A stretch of 64,000 nt of DNA from Anniella stebbinsi (taxonomy: Eukaryota; Chordata; Lepidosauria; Squamata; Anniellidae): positions 63,403,001-63,467,000 of the forward strand of contig JARDYH010000002.1 of NCBI GenBank assembly GCA_029215795.1, given 5' to 3'. The notes under the pieces are model-generated. The model saw nothing but the letters and a program-made list of their open reading frames with translations, ran no database searches and was not told the origin of the DNA. Positions within the stretch are counted from its first letter, which is position 1; every line of letters starts with the position of its first letter. The position numbers and the translations under genes are program-made. Below are positions 12,148 to 23,133 of the stretch, piece by piece.

Positions 12148-12745
12148 CTACCCCCACCTGAACTGGAAGAATTCCAGCAGGGCCACGCTTAGATCCTGCA
12201 GGAAAATATCATTCCCTGCATCAGAGAGGTGCACTCCGTCGGCCCTATACAAATCCCCTCTGGCACTTACAATATCTGGATGCGGGATAATTACTCCCTG
12301 CCGGTCCCGAAAAAATAATCTAATTTCCCTATTAACCAGTTTAACTGCCCTGTTTAAACTGTGGGCGTTCCAACCTTCATACCATTGACGTCTAGGAAGC
12401 ATGTTTGATCACACGATCCAAGTGTCCGGCCACCGGCTCCATATAGACTCAAAATCCAACTTAGCCTGTATAATTAGGGCCTTCCCCTTTAGAAGGCCCA
12501 AGTCATTCCCACCCAAGTGTAACACCAACACCCTGGGTGGCACGGGCACATTACCACATCCAAATAGCAGATGGAGGAGACCTTCCCAGCGCAAGCCGCG
12601 CCTCTCCAACCACTGGACGAAGGCTGATGGACTGAGACCCAGCTGTGTGCCAGCAGCTGCTCGCGTCGCTCTACGGCTGGCCCAAAACACCATACTGTGC
12701 CCACAGATGAGGACCTTCTGAGGCGCTGGTCTCCTCCATGGATCT
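12148..12745 (-). pseudogene. SGNH (GDSL-like) hydrolase domain of Ngaro copy A, one nonsense codon
   Basis: Reading leftwards, the frame shows block I as CGHSM (catalytic Ser kept, the usual Asp of GDS replaced by His), block III as HLGGNDLG, and block V as DGVHLSD with the catalytic Asp and His. One in-frame TGA at 12409-12411 breaks it; copy B has a tryptophan-containing stretch in this region. The last visible codons run to 12148. No ATG precedes the catalytic Ser in this frame: upstream it is open only back to a TAA next to the recombinase stop. An acceptor-like TTTGCAG ends at 12744, exactly where copy B has TTTTAG. The role in the element is unknown. SGNH domains are lipase/esterase-type, and vertebrate Ngaro elements are known to carry one. 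Confidence 0.8.
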
Positions 12746-12784
12746 GCAAACCAAACATAACTATTTACAATAGCTCCTTAGTGA

Positions 12785-13690
12785 CTATTTGCGAACATAA
12801 GCCTTGAAGGCACCAGACCGCCATCGTCCTATGGCACGTATTCCAATATCACTAATCCCTATTGTTGCTGCAGTGGAAGCAGCACCAATCCTGAAGGAAT
12901 GGGTGCCAAATTGGAAATCACCCAAACCCAAAGCCCTTAACGCCTTTTTTGCCACTGACCAAAATTGATATCTAGTTAATGGAGACCTGTTCAAATGACA
13001 GAAGAGGAAACCAGGCTCGCTTCCCCAGATAGCTAAATAGGAATTCAAAGCTGCCACCAGACAGATCTCCTTAAGTGGGGCCTCGGTTAATGTGATGCGA
13101 GAGCCCCTGCCTCTCTGATCCATCTTTGACCTCCTCAGCCGTAGAACCACCTTGTCCGCTGCCCAATGCACATCTCCGAACCGCAGTGCCCTGTCTGATA
13201 AATCTGACTTAGAGCATGCCAATACTTCCCCAATTCTAAATGCGCCAAAAAATGTGGTGACAGCCACAGCGTGGAATAGGGTCTGTTCAAATGTAGAGAA
13301 ACATAGGGCTGTCCATTGTGCCTTTAAACCGACTAACAAGTCGGGGGTAATAGGACGACGTGCATCGGGAGCAGGCAGAGCCGATCTAGCCCATCCCTCC
13401 AGCATCTTCCGTATACGAAAATCCAGAGTGACATCAGGCTACCCATTCGCTTTCAACATGAATGCAAGTCCAGCCAGCTTACCTCTAATAGTGCAGGTGG
13501 ACAGGCCGTTATGGTGTAAGGCCACACAGAATTCAATCAGATGCTCAATAGGGATAGGCCAGAGACCCGGAAGCTGCTGCCCTGCCCTGAACACGCCGAA
13601 CTCCCTACCTGCCCTCTCGTAGGCTGCGCATGTACTGGGAGCCACTGATGACATGATGGTCTCCGCTGCTTCACCTCTCCAAGATCCCAT
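12785..13690 (-). pseudogene. Tyrosine recombinase of Ngaro copy A, one nonsense codon
   Basis: This would integrate circular element DNA by site-specific strand exchange. The start ATG is at 13690. A TAG at 13439-13441 interrupts the frame after about 83 codons, and the same frame continues to 12785. Catalytic positions visible are the box I Arg in FFGAFRIGEV, the H-x-x-R of THSFRIG, the Trp of GRWRSG, and the nucleophilic Tyr in FKAYVRK close to the C-terminus. The N-terminal 90 residues resemble a SAM-like core-binding domain (APSTCAAYERAGREF). The total of about 300 codons is normal for the family. The 5' end overlaps the RNase H frame by about 150 bp. Restoration is not attempted here. 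Confidence 0.9.
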
Positions 13691-15458
13691 AGAAAAGTGG
13701 GCATGGGATCTGGGTGCAACCTGGCCGTAGGGGCCAATTTCCGGAACCTGGACATCTGGTTGTGCGACAAAGCGTCAGCGATTCCATTATCCAGCCTCAG
13801 AATATGTCTCGCCCCAAAGGTAATATTATATTGCAGGCAGCGGGAAGTCATAACTCTGACTAACCACATTACCCAAAGATTATTAGATGTCATTGAATTA
13901 ACTATCTGTACAGTGGCCATGTTGTCGCACCAGAAATGCATCACAGAGTTGGAAAGATACTCCGCCCAAAGCCACACTGCCACTACCATGGGAAAAAATT
14001 CTAGGAACATTAAGTCTCGGCAAATTGGGCCTTTCCTCCAACTCTGCGGCCACTGCTGTGCACACCAATGGTCACGGAATATCACCCCAAATCCCAAAGA
14101 ACCCGAGGCATCGGAATGTATTTGCAATTGAGCTTCCAGCAATAACTCCTGTTGCCAGAAGGATACCCTGTTGTACCGGGCTACCCTGTTGTACCGGGCT
14201 AAGAAGGTCTCCCAAACATCCAAATCAGCTCTCATTTCCCCCTAGCTCCCCTCATTGCATCACACAGCTGCCTTACAAAAGCCCTACCTGGAGCCATGAC
14301 TCTGCAGGCAAAGTTCAGATGCCCTACAAGTTCCTGTAGCTGCTGGAGGGTAATCCTCCATGACAAGCATGTCTGGGAAATTAATTTGCTAAGTGTTTCC
14401 AATTTCTCCCTAAGGAGACTGCAAGATTGGCCAATGGAATCCAATTGTATCCCCAAGAATATTAATAAAGTTGCAGGACCCTCTGTCTTTTCCCCAGCAA
14501 GCGGAACCCCAAGTTCCCTAGTTAGAGAGTCAAACTGGTCCAGCGCCAATTGGCACTGGTTGGAATGCGCAGCCGCAGCAAACAGGAAGTCATCCAAATA
14601 GTGACAAGAGTTAATGGAGCCAGTCCAACGCCGCCAAGCCCATTCCAAAAAGGAGCTGAACCTCTCAAACACAGAGCAGGAGATAGAGCACCCCATGGGT
14701 AAGGCCCGATCTACATAGAACTGTCCCTGAAAAGCAAACCCTAACAAGTCAAAATCCTCCGGGTGCACTGGAAGAAGGCAGAAGGCTGATTTTATATCGC
14801 ACTTCCCCATCAATGCCCCCCTTCCACAGCGCCTGACCATTCTCATTGTGCTGTCGAATGAGGCATATCTTACAGTGCACAGTTCATGTGGGATAGCATC
14901 ATTAACTGAACTACCACACCGATGCAATAAGTTATGGATCAGGCGGTATTCACCCGGGGCCTTCTTTGGCACAATACCCAGAGGAGAGACACAGAGAGAT
15001 GGTAGCGGAAGGTGTCGGAAAGGGCCCAACACCCTCCCAGCTCCTACTTCCTTGTTTATCTTGTCCAAGACTACTGTCTCAAACTCAAAAACGGAAGCCT
15101 GGTTCCTAGCAAAGCTATGTTCATGCACTCCTACAAAAGGTATTCTAAAACCCTGTGAAAAACCCTCAAACAAAAACAATGCATCCTCCTTGCGTGGGTA
15201 TGCCCGCAGGAGGGAAGCTAACACGTCCAATTTAATTGGGCTGGGGCCCTTTTGTTGTAGGGCCTGGAGCATTGGGTTTCCGACCCTGGGTGGGTTCACG
15301 GAAACCTCTTGCTCCCCTGAACCTGGGACATCCAGTAAAAGGATGTGCCCCACCGCACCCTGAACATTCATGCCGGAATTTGCATGGGTTCCTTGTGCAA
15401 ATGCCTTTGGAAGTGAATTCCCAGCACAAGAGGCGGGGTTGAACCACCTGCCCAGCAA
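13537..15458 (-). pseudogene. Reverse transcriptase-RNase H of Ngaro copy A, frameshifted
   Basis: Copies element RNA into DNA. The RT part (15458 to 14232) shows VSPLGIVPKK, the first catalytic Asp in GKCDIKSAF, ALPMGCSIS, and the YLDD box. The RNase H part (14235 to 13537) shows HSDASG, a Glu in the FLEFFP helix, the CDN motif and the DNGIADALSH end. The two parts are joined by an overlapping ATGA in different frames next to a G5-A3 run, most simply a one-base indel. An 18-bp tandem duplication (14165-14182, 14183-14200) adds six residues at the start of RNase H. The upstream end of the RT frame begins with no ATG and overlaps gag by 227 bp in the +1 frame. Confidence 0.9.
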
Positions 15459-16579
15459 GACCGCAGCCTAGTGCGGTCCCAGCCGGGCGAGATAAGATGT
15501 GGCCACTGTCTGCCCTATCCCCAACTACCAACTTGGCTGGAGTCATGAATTGCATCCATAACTCTGGCTCCCTAAGGTCCCAATGTAGCTCAGGATTAAA
15601 TGCCGCTTTAAGCCTAAAAGCCTCGTCATAACCAATCCACGCTGGGCCCAAATATTCTGTATAACATCGGAAAATAATATCCAAGTACTTTGTAAGTACT
15701 ACTCCTTTTTCCGGGTGCTTCTGCTGAACCACTCCCATGAATATTATATAGCCCGCCAGCCAATTTGACCAGGTGCGTTCCACCTTCTTTTTCTTACTCC
15801 TCTCCTGGTCCCTATCCCTATCTTTATCCCTGTCCTTATCTTTCTTCTCGTCCTCTCGAAACAGCAAGGAGAAAACAACGATGAATTCTCCCTTCCAAAT
15901 CTTCTCCTTAGTTGCTGGCAGCAGATGGTAACCTAGTGGGGTTGAAACCGCTCCATAAGGCACCTTGGACTCATCCGCTGAAGTGTAAGGGTCAGCAATC
16001 TTGCTTGCCACTGGTGACTCCCCCTCCGTTTGTGACCCTTGCGAGACTTGAGTCAAAACAAGGGTACTATTACCCTCAATGCCACTCGTAGTCTGTGTTG
16101 AACTATGCCGCGGAGTACTTGTCGATAGCTGCCAAACAGGTGCGCAAGCCAACGATGAGGACTCACGCTCTGCATTCCCAGCCCCGCTATTCACCTCCTC
16201 TTCAATGGGCTGTGAAAATGGCCACGGGCATTCTAACCCCCAGGCTGGCATAGCCCAAAGCCCATATGGTGGCCAACCCGGCCACCCTGAAGTGTGTGCA
16301 GTGCTGAACTCACCCTGGACAGTCGCATGAGAAGCCGCAGCAGTTTCCGCTTCCCTGCCATGTGCTCCCAGCACCGACTCGCCTGAAGGGGCCATTTGCT
16401 CCATGGGTGTTCCGAGATCCCCAGCTAGTACCACTGTTTCTGCAATAGGAACCCGAGATTTATCAACAGCTCTCCTTGCAGAGTGTCCCCTACCTGGGTC
16501 AGTACCCTTCTGCCAACTGTCGTTTAAGCTTGGCATTGTCCTGCTCCAAGGCAGTAATGCGCTTCAATACCGCTGCCAT
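15232..16579 (-). pseudogene. Gag-like protein of Ngaro copy A, N-terminal frameshift
   Basis: Structural RNA-binding protein of the element. The C-terminal half contains the conserved stretch VERTWSNWLAGYIIFMGVV, a CCCH-like zinc finger (C-x8-C-x4-C-x3-H) and a zinc knuckle C-x2-C-x3-H-x4-C near the end. The central part has a Lys/Asp/Arg-rich segment (about 15780-15870). A coiled-coil-like N-terminus begins at an ATG at 16579 (MAAVLKRITALEQ) and matches copy B, but lies in a different frame from the ORF opening at 16536, so a frameshift occurred at about 16537-16560. The end overlaps the RT frame. Confidence 0.8.
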
Positions 16580-17230
16580 ATCGGCCCCTCCTCATCCGAG
16601 GAAGCAGAAAGGCAACTGCCCGCTGAAGCTGGTGAAATAACCCAGGCTGGGCCAGGTGCCAACGATCCCCCCTGCGCTCCCAAACTGCCTCCTACTCGCA
16701 CACCCCAAGGGGAAACCTAGCCCCTAAACGAGCTGATCCAGCCGGATCAACCCGACAGGGCCCTATAGCCACTCGCGCCGGCACCAGCCACTCCTCCCCT
16801 CCTACCAAGGATAGAATGCAGCTCTGCCAGGCGCCCGCAGTGCTACAAAAAATGGGGGGGGCTATCAAGCATCCCCTCTACTCACGTCCCAGGCCGCGGC
16901 AGCCAGGTGAGTTGTCCTCCTCCGCCTGCCCTAAACTCCAAACCGTTGGGGGCCAGGAAGCCTCCTGGTCCCCGCTCTCTGTGAGTGTGCGGTCGCTGGA
17001 TGAGCCACGTGGCCGCACACCCTCTCCTCTCTGCGCAGCTCGCCCGTCGCCTGGCAAGAAGAAAGAGAGGCTGTTTGGCTGTGCAGGAGGGCTTTTATAG
17101 CCTAGCCCGCCCACCCCGTGCCAGCCTATACGCATGCAGCATGCGTACAGGCTTCATTCGTTCTCCTCTCCCCGCCCGCAAAAACTGACCCCCCCCCCCA
17201 AGCTGTTCCGGCTAGGCGGGGATCGGGCTT
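16580..17230 (-). other. 5' leader of Ngaro copy A
   Basis: GC-rich leader between the left-reading gag and the element end. It contains a poly-C run at about 17190-17200. Codons just upstream of the gag ATG still read as the acidic serine patch seen in copy B, but in a shifted frame. No minisatellite is seen here, unlike copy B. Confidence 0.5.
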
Positions 17231-17408
17231 CTGTTCAGACAGTGACCAACCAGCTGCCTGTTGAATGAAACAACACCCTTCCATTCGTGTTCCCCAGCAA
17301 CTGGTATACACAGGTATGTACAGCTGGTATATACTGGTTCTAAATTTGCATATAAGGCCATCATGACCTGCAGCCATTGATAGCATTCATGAGAAGTGAT
17401 TTGTCATG
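17231..17408 (-). repeat. CR1-like LINE 3' tail, right part
   Basis: Continuation of 11628-11682: 'ctgttcagacagtgaccaac', 'ccccagcaactggtataca' and 'agccattgatagcattcatg' are successive words of a CR1-like tail. The fragment fades out after 17405. Confidence 0.75.
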
Positions 17409-18197
17409 AAGCATGGGAGGCTGCTATTTGAGAAATATGAACCTAGAACACATTCAGATATGAGAGAACTAAGGTTTAGAGCCACCCAGAAAACTTTATG
17501 TTATGGCCCAACATTCAAATGCCATAAATATATAAATAATAGTGCTGCACATTGGATTCAGATCAGAATCAGGGTGCTTTGATGCAGTTCTGGTGCTTCC
17601 AAAAGTGAAGTGGACTTCCTTCCGAACCCACCAGAACTGAAGCCAGACCCAAACAAAGCTTTGTTACCAACTCCTGTTTGGGATATGTGTGAGACATGGA
17701 GATGTTATGTCTCCTGCAAATGGCATCTTTTAGTTTGTTTTTCTAAAATGCTAATGAGAGGAAGAGGGAGGGAAGGCAGTTGACTGAGTGATAAGTCCAT
17801 CTTCTACTCCTAAAGCACATTTTATCAATTGGCTCCAATCATTTGTGCTTTGGGGAAGAGGTTGTGTTCTATTGAGTGTCTTAATACAACTCTTGCTAGC
17901 TTCCATTTTCTTTCAGTTGTACAGTATAACAGCTTGGGATTAGGAAGTGAAGTTATAGATTTTGTTGAATGTCGTTGTTTGCTTTCAAGTTTTGTTCATG
18001 ATTTCATTCTTTCTGCTTTAAATCAATCCTTCTCTCAGATTTTTTTCCTGCAAAATCTTTCTTTTTGATATATTCTTTGATTTCTCAGCTGTTCTGTTCT
18101 ATTGCCTTTGTGTAGAATTTGGCAGTGAACCCACTGTCCCCTCCCCTAGTTAGGAAAAATAAATTAAATGATTTGAATTTAGTTCCTCTTCCTGCAG

Positions 18198-18232
<35 letters not shown>

Positions 18233-18352
18233 TGTGCGAGGGAGAGGGGGGGCAGTTTACTATAGCTTAGTTCTTCTCTCCCCCTATTGAATTTTCAGAA
18301 AGGTTTTATTGGATTTTCCTCATCATTTTGGTTCCTGATTTTGTATTGCATC

Positions 18353-18405
<53 letters not shown>

Positions 18406-18438
18406 TTCTCCTGAATTCCTTCAGTTTTGTGCATCTTA
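17409..18438. other. No gene seen; (TG)n and (GATA)n microsatellites
   Basis: Contains a (TG)n tract at 18199-18230 and a (GATA)n tract at 18353-18405. A possible decayed DNA-transposon fragment with 'gtgctgcacattggatt' lies at 17541-17700. No coding sequence. Confidence 0.6.
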
Positions 18439-18794
18439 GACCCCCTCTAGATGGATTCTGTTTGACACCTGGTTAGCCGATTATGCGCATAATCGCTGAA
18501 GCGCTTTATCGTAAATGCTTGTACGCAAGAGATAATTGAGTGCACAACTGGTGGCCTTACCGGTTGTTTGAAATGCGCTTTACAAGTAGTTAATGCGGAG
18601 AATCGCTTGTTCACATAGGCAAAATGCACTTTAACGACCGGAGCAAAATAAAACTCGCTATTTAACGCGCATTCGATAATGCGCATAATCGGAGAGATAA
18701 AGCGCCTCATCTCCCGATTTACGCTCCGCTCTTGTAGAGGTAAATTTTTTAATGAGACTTCAAAGAGCTTTAAACGTCTCGTGTAGAGGCAGCC
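18439..18794. repeat. CpG-rich palindromic MITE, copy 1
   Basis: Ends are GACCCCCTCTAGATG and CGTGTAGAGGCAGCC, inverted complements with some mismatches. The interior is unusually rich in 'gcgcataatcgc', 'aaatgcgctttaa' and 'gctatttaacgcgc' words. A diverged second copy is at 48520-48874. Confidence 0.75.
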
Positions 18795-21186
18795 AGAGGC
18801 TGAGACTGTGAGGTGTGACTGTGAGATGGCCATTCTTTGAAAGTGCCCATGTTGCAATGTGAATGGGTCTTAAACTGATTATCAATCATCATACTTTAGA
18901 CTCTGCACCTCTTCTGAAACTTTGCCCCCTCCCAAATGGGGAAACGAACCACCTCCCCTACCCCATTTGAAAATCATCTTCCCACCTCCTTCCACATGAA
19001 TTTCTACACCTATCCCTTTGAAACTTCACTGGGTTCTTGCCTGAGGATGTATCTATGATTTTTAGAGCAGCCTTTCTGCAAACAGAAGTCCTGGTTTCCC
19101 TGCTTTTGTGGGGAGCCCCATTTTGTGCCCATGCATGGGCAGGAGGGGCAGGAGGCAGGAGCCTGGTGCAGCCCCCTCCATCTTGTCTTCTACCAGTTAA
19201 ACATACACAACAATTTCATCCCTATAGAACATGTTTTCTATGCCATGGAACACTGAGCATTTTTGTACCCACCTCTGAACCTATTTTAATTTGTCTACAT
19301 CCTTCTTAAACTGCAGTGCCCAGAATTGGGCATACCTTTCCAGATGAAGTCTGATGAGTTCAGAATAAAGTGGAATTATTGCTTCTTGTGCCTTGGAAAC
19401 TATGGTTCTATTAATGCAGCTTAAAATCACATTCTCTGTTTTTACGGTCACATCACAATCACACTGTTGACTCATGTTCAGTTTGTACTCATTTACAATC
19501 TGAGATCCTCTTCACATGCTCTATTGCCAAACAGGTATTCCACCATTCTATACCTGTGCCATATGTACAACTGGAAGCCCTACTCAGTTGCTCCAGTATG
19601 CTCATGGAGCTGTATATGAAGACTTGTCACATTCTCTTCTGGTTATGAATCTCCCTGAGAACTTTGCTATAAGATAGCTTGTAAATATATCTGGTGATTG
19701 ATTGACAAATAAACAAACTAATTGGACCTCTTCAGTTTATGGTGTTTTGAAAAGATTCTATATGCCATTCCTACCTCAAAACTGAACATTGAAAATGTGT
19801 AAACAGAACACTGAAATGGCCATCACAAATGTAAACTCAGGTAAAATGCAATTGGATAAAAAAAAAAATAGCATTATCTGTTTTAATTATTTCCAGGCAA
19901 CCTATAATGGAACAAAGCTCTTATGCAGCTTACATAATAAAATCCCATACAATAATAACCAAACAAACATTAATAAAATCAATAACCAGGAGCACTAATA
20001 ACAAACTTACTGCATTGGGGAAATGGTAAAATCCACTGTAATATGTATGGATATGACATATTTTTGAGCAATAGTATTGATTCATTTTTCAGGGGGAAAG
20101 TAGATGCAGGTTCTTTTTAAGATAAGCACCACCCTAATGATGCAGTGACCACCCTGTATTTGTCATGGGGTGATTTGATTGTGAATAAGCATGTTCAAAA
20201 TTAAAGTGATCAGAAGTAGCCAAGTCATGCTGTTCCAGTCTCTACCAGAAATGGAAAATGAACTGTTTCAAACAATGTCTGCCTGCAGAGCAGAGCTCAT
20301 TAATGTTTTATTGATAACTTTCATACAATAACTTTTGTGTAAAAGGTTTTCACTGAAATGGACTGCTTAAGTCAGCACTCTGCAGGACTTCTACTTAAGA
20401 AGCCATGCAAGTGGGCGTTTCCTATCCTGAAAATGTAAGCTATTGCATAGATGGACAATACATTACAAAATTCCAAATTGTGTGGGATTCTTTAGGAACA
20501 AAATCCAGAGCTACTATAGAGAGGATGACATTTCCAGAACAATATGCCCACACACCACAAGAATTTGGCCTGCAGAATTTTCATGATCGTTTCACAAAAA
20601 TATTTGGCCATTGCATGCATACACAAATAAGTATTTCCAGAGGGGGTAGCTGTGTTATTCTGTTGTAGCAAAAATCCTCAGAGTCTTTTCCCATTTTAAA
20701 GGCTTAATTTTAATTTATATATAACCCTAAAAAACAGATTAAACTAAACAAATTACAGAAAAATGATACAGTCAAGGACATACACAAATAAAAAAGATAA
20801 GAAAACAATAAAGAAAACACAGTAGATAGTTGAATATTATCCTGATATTCCAAACATTGCAAATAAAGTCCATATTTCAATAAACTTGTTAGTCTGTTCT
20901 ATTTGAACTTCTATATTAAGTTATTGTCCTGGGATGGGGTTGTTGTACCACGAGCCTTTCCTGTTCTTCCCACAAGAAGCAGAAGAACAAGGGTGCCAGC
21001 CCTGGAATTGTTCTAGAAGACAAACTGCAGAGAGCCCTACTGTCTAAGATGGTGGCCAGTGCTTCCTCCTGAAGAGTCACTTCCCTCTTTCTTTTATATG
21101 CTCAAAGTGAGTAAAGGGTTAATAAAAGAAGCAAACAAAGGTGCTGTAGACTGTGTTATTCTCACATGTCCACAGAAGAAGAGCAA
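18795..21186. other. No gene seen
   Basis: Non-coding. 'gggggtagctgtgttattctg' at about 20641-20680 looks like the end of a common amniote interspersed repeat. An 87-codon frame at 20405-20668 has no recognisable motif and no supporting context, so it is not called as a gene. Confidence 0.5.
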
Positions 21187-21350
21187 GAGAGCCAGTGTGG
21201 TGTGTCGTGGTTAGCTGCTCACTGGGTGACTTTGATCTAATCACAAACTCTAAGCCCAACCTTCCTCACAGGGTTGGAGAGGAAGAGGATTATGTATGCC
21301 TCCTTGGGTTCCTTAAAGGAAAAAAGGAGGAATATAAAAGCAATAAATAA
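21187..21350 (+). repeat. tRNA-derived SINE, internally deleted
   Basis: It starts with the tRNA-like head 'gagccagtgtggtgtgtcgtgg', jumps to 'ctgggtgactttgatctaat', and ends 'cttgggttccttaaagg...aataaataa'. The B-box region is missing compared with the usual SINE layout, so an internal deletion is likely. Confidence 0.7.
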
Positions 21351-21707
21351 GTCTGCTTGAGCCCATGCTGGAAATCCAAGGTCTGTCAAGGTGGTGTCTG
21401 ATTCCACAGATGGCCAACAAATTCTGCTCTGTAGAGAGCTCTAGGAACGGACAACCTTCCTGGTAAAGGGGATGCTGTAGTCCCCAGATCATGGGAGAAG
21501 GCACTTCTTGCCTCCCATTACTTGCCGATGTGAGGTTCACCACCCTACTCTGTAAGTACAAGGGCTTTTTATCAGACTGCATCCACATGTATGCCCCCCT
21601 CCACTACCTTTGAGGTAGTTGCTAGTATTTCTCTAATTAGCTTAGTTACGTGGCTAATCTGGGAATAATATTCACCACAATCCACTCATTCTTAATAAAT
21701 ATATTGA

Positions 21708-21796
21708 CAGTGCAATCCTACAGCCACTTACCTGGGAATAAGCCCCAACAAAATCGATGGCACTTACTTCTGAGAAGACATCTATAGCATTGCACT
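21708..21796. repeat. Short palindromic repeat 'tgcaatcct', copy 1
   Basis: AGTGCAATCCTA at the left and AGCATTGCACT at the right flank 'cacttacctgggaataagcc' and 'acttacttctgag'. It forms an imperfect hairpin. Other copies are at 49990-50077, 57106-57175 and 61566-61650. Confidence 0.65.
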
Positions 21797-22011
21797 AGTC
21801 GCTTGAAAGAAATTCCCTAGTTCTATCTTACATTGTGCCTGTTATGAATTAAAACTGTCTCCTTCTTGCTATGGTGTCACTAAGATTGTTAAGAATTATA
21901 ATTCCTTCTTTGCCTATAAAGGGGGTTTCCCCACCCCCAAATTTTCTTTCTAATCCTTAATGAAATAAATGTTGCCACATTATCTCTGGGCTTATTCAAC
22001 ATCTTATCAGT

Positions 22012-22549
22012 GGGCTCATCTACACCTGCAGCCCTTTGGGGAGTGGGGAGGGATGATCACAGAGTTTTTCACTTCCAGGATCATCCCTCAGAGGCCACAT
22101 GCCAGCGTGTTGCCCCAGAAGTAAAGAGGGAAGTTCTGGGGTGCCATTTTTTTTTTTTAAAAAAGAGATATTTGCGCAATTGCATGGGCACGATCCTGTG
22201 CAAAGGTGCGATTTTGAAAAAAACCAACAACACAACAAACTCGATGCTGGAAGATGCTGAGCACTCTCCCCCTCACCCCTGATGCCCACAGACTCCCACT
22301 GCACAGCTCTGTGCCTGTTTCCTGAGCCCCACTACTCATGGGGAAGAGGAAGGACCCTGGGAGAGAGAGCCACACCACCCGTGGAGCTCAGGATGGTCCC
22401 GAGACACTGGGAAAAACCGGGAAAAAAGCAGTCCCACCTATCCAGGGAGAACTGAGTGTTCATCCTCAGTTTACCCTGGGATCAGCTGTGCATCATTTGG
22501 ATGTGCAGCGACGACCACTCTGGGATAAATGGCAGGTGTAGATTAGGCC
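22012..22549. repeat. MITE of the 'atctacacc...ggtgtaga' family, copy 2
   Basis: Ends are GGGCTCATCTACACCTGC and GCAGGTGTAGATTAGGCC. The interior shares poly-T/A and 'gggataaatgg' words with 6854-7348, and 'gacaccctgatgcccacaga'-like words with 56805-57105. Non-coding. Confidence 0.7.
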
Positions 22550-22595
22550 AGTGTCTGATTCTTCAATACCAACTGGTACCACACTAGAGTTTTGG

Positions 22596-22826
22596 ACTGG
22601 AAGTGTCTAGAGTTTCAGACTGGGAGTTGGGAGATCTAGGTTCTAGTCCCCTCTTGGTGACAGAAATCCACTGGGTGACTTTGGGCCAGTCACAGACTCT
22701 CAGCCCAGCCTACCTCACAGGGTTGTTGTTGTGCAGATAAAATGGAGAGAAGGATTGTGTATGCCACCTTGGGCTCCTTGGACGAAAAAAGGTGGGATAT
22801 AAGTGCAATAATAAATAAATAAATAA
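22596..22826 (+). repeat. tRNA-derived SINE
   Basis: It shows a B-box-like 'aggttctagtcccc', then the body 'gggtgactttgggccagtca' and 'cctacctcacagggttgttg', and the tail 'ccttgggctccttggac...gggatataagtgcaataataaa'. The body and tail match the copy at 21187-21350 in order. Confidence 0.8.
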
Positions 22827-23133
22827 ATGTGCTATTTCAGCAGAGTGTCTAACTCACCACTACCACCACCATTGAATCTTTCTTCTCATAATGTTTTGGA
22901 ATCCCTCTTAGCTTCAAATTATGTTATCTTCTTTTGCTCTGTATTCCAACTTTGTTTCCAAATCCTACAAGTCTGATTTCTCTGCTACTATTACCTCTTT
23001 AATTTTTTCCTGCTATTGTTATACTTGATCTGAGCACATATGACTCCCTGTTTAGCTGTTAAATCCTCCATTTGTTTCTTATGTTCACCTAAACAGTCTC
23101 AAATGTTGAGAATTTTTCAGAGATCGATTTCAG

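Larger units (their letters stand above)
11683..17230 (-). mobile_element. Ngaro-type tyrosine-recombinase retrotransposon, copy A
   Basis: This is a full-length element of about 5.55 kb on the minus strand, in the order gag-like ORF, RT-RNase H, tyrosine recombinase, SGNH hydrolase. That order, together with a recombinase instead of a DDE integrase, is the Ngaro/DIRS-type arrangement. The boundaries are fixed by the interrupted CR1-like tail: host ...AGTATT at the left and CTGTTC... at the right. The element begins GCGAGCGG and ends GGGC followed by TT. There is no target-site duplication, only a TT shared by both junctions. All four genes carry one or two lesions, so this copy is dead but young enough to read. 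The split direct repeats expected of Ngaro could not be located by eye. Confidence 0.88.

Noticed and set aside
20405..20668. 87-codon frame with a protein-like look
   Set aside because: No motif, no splice-bounded exon and no conserved context. It ends in a common repeat tail.
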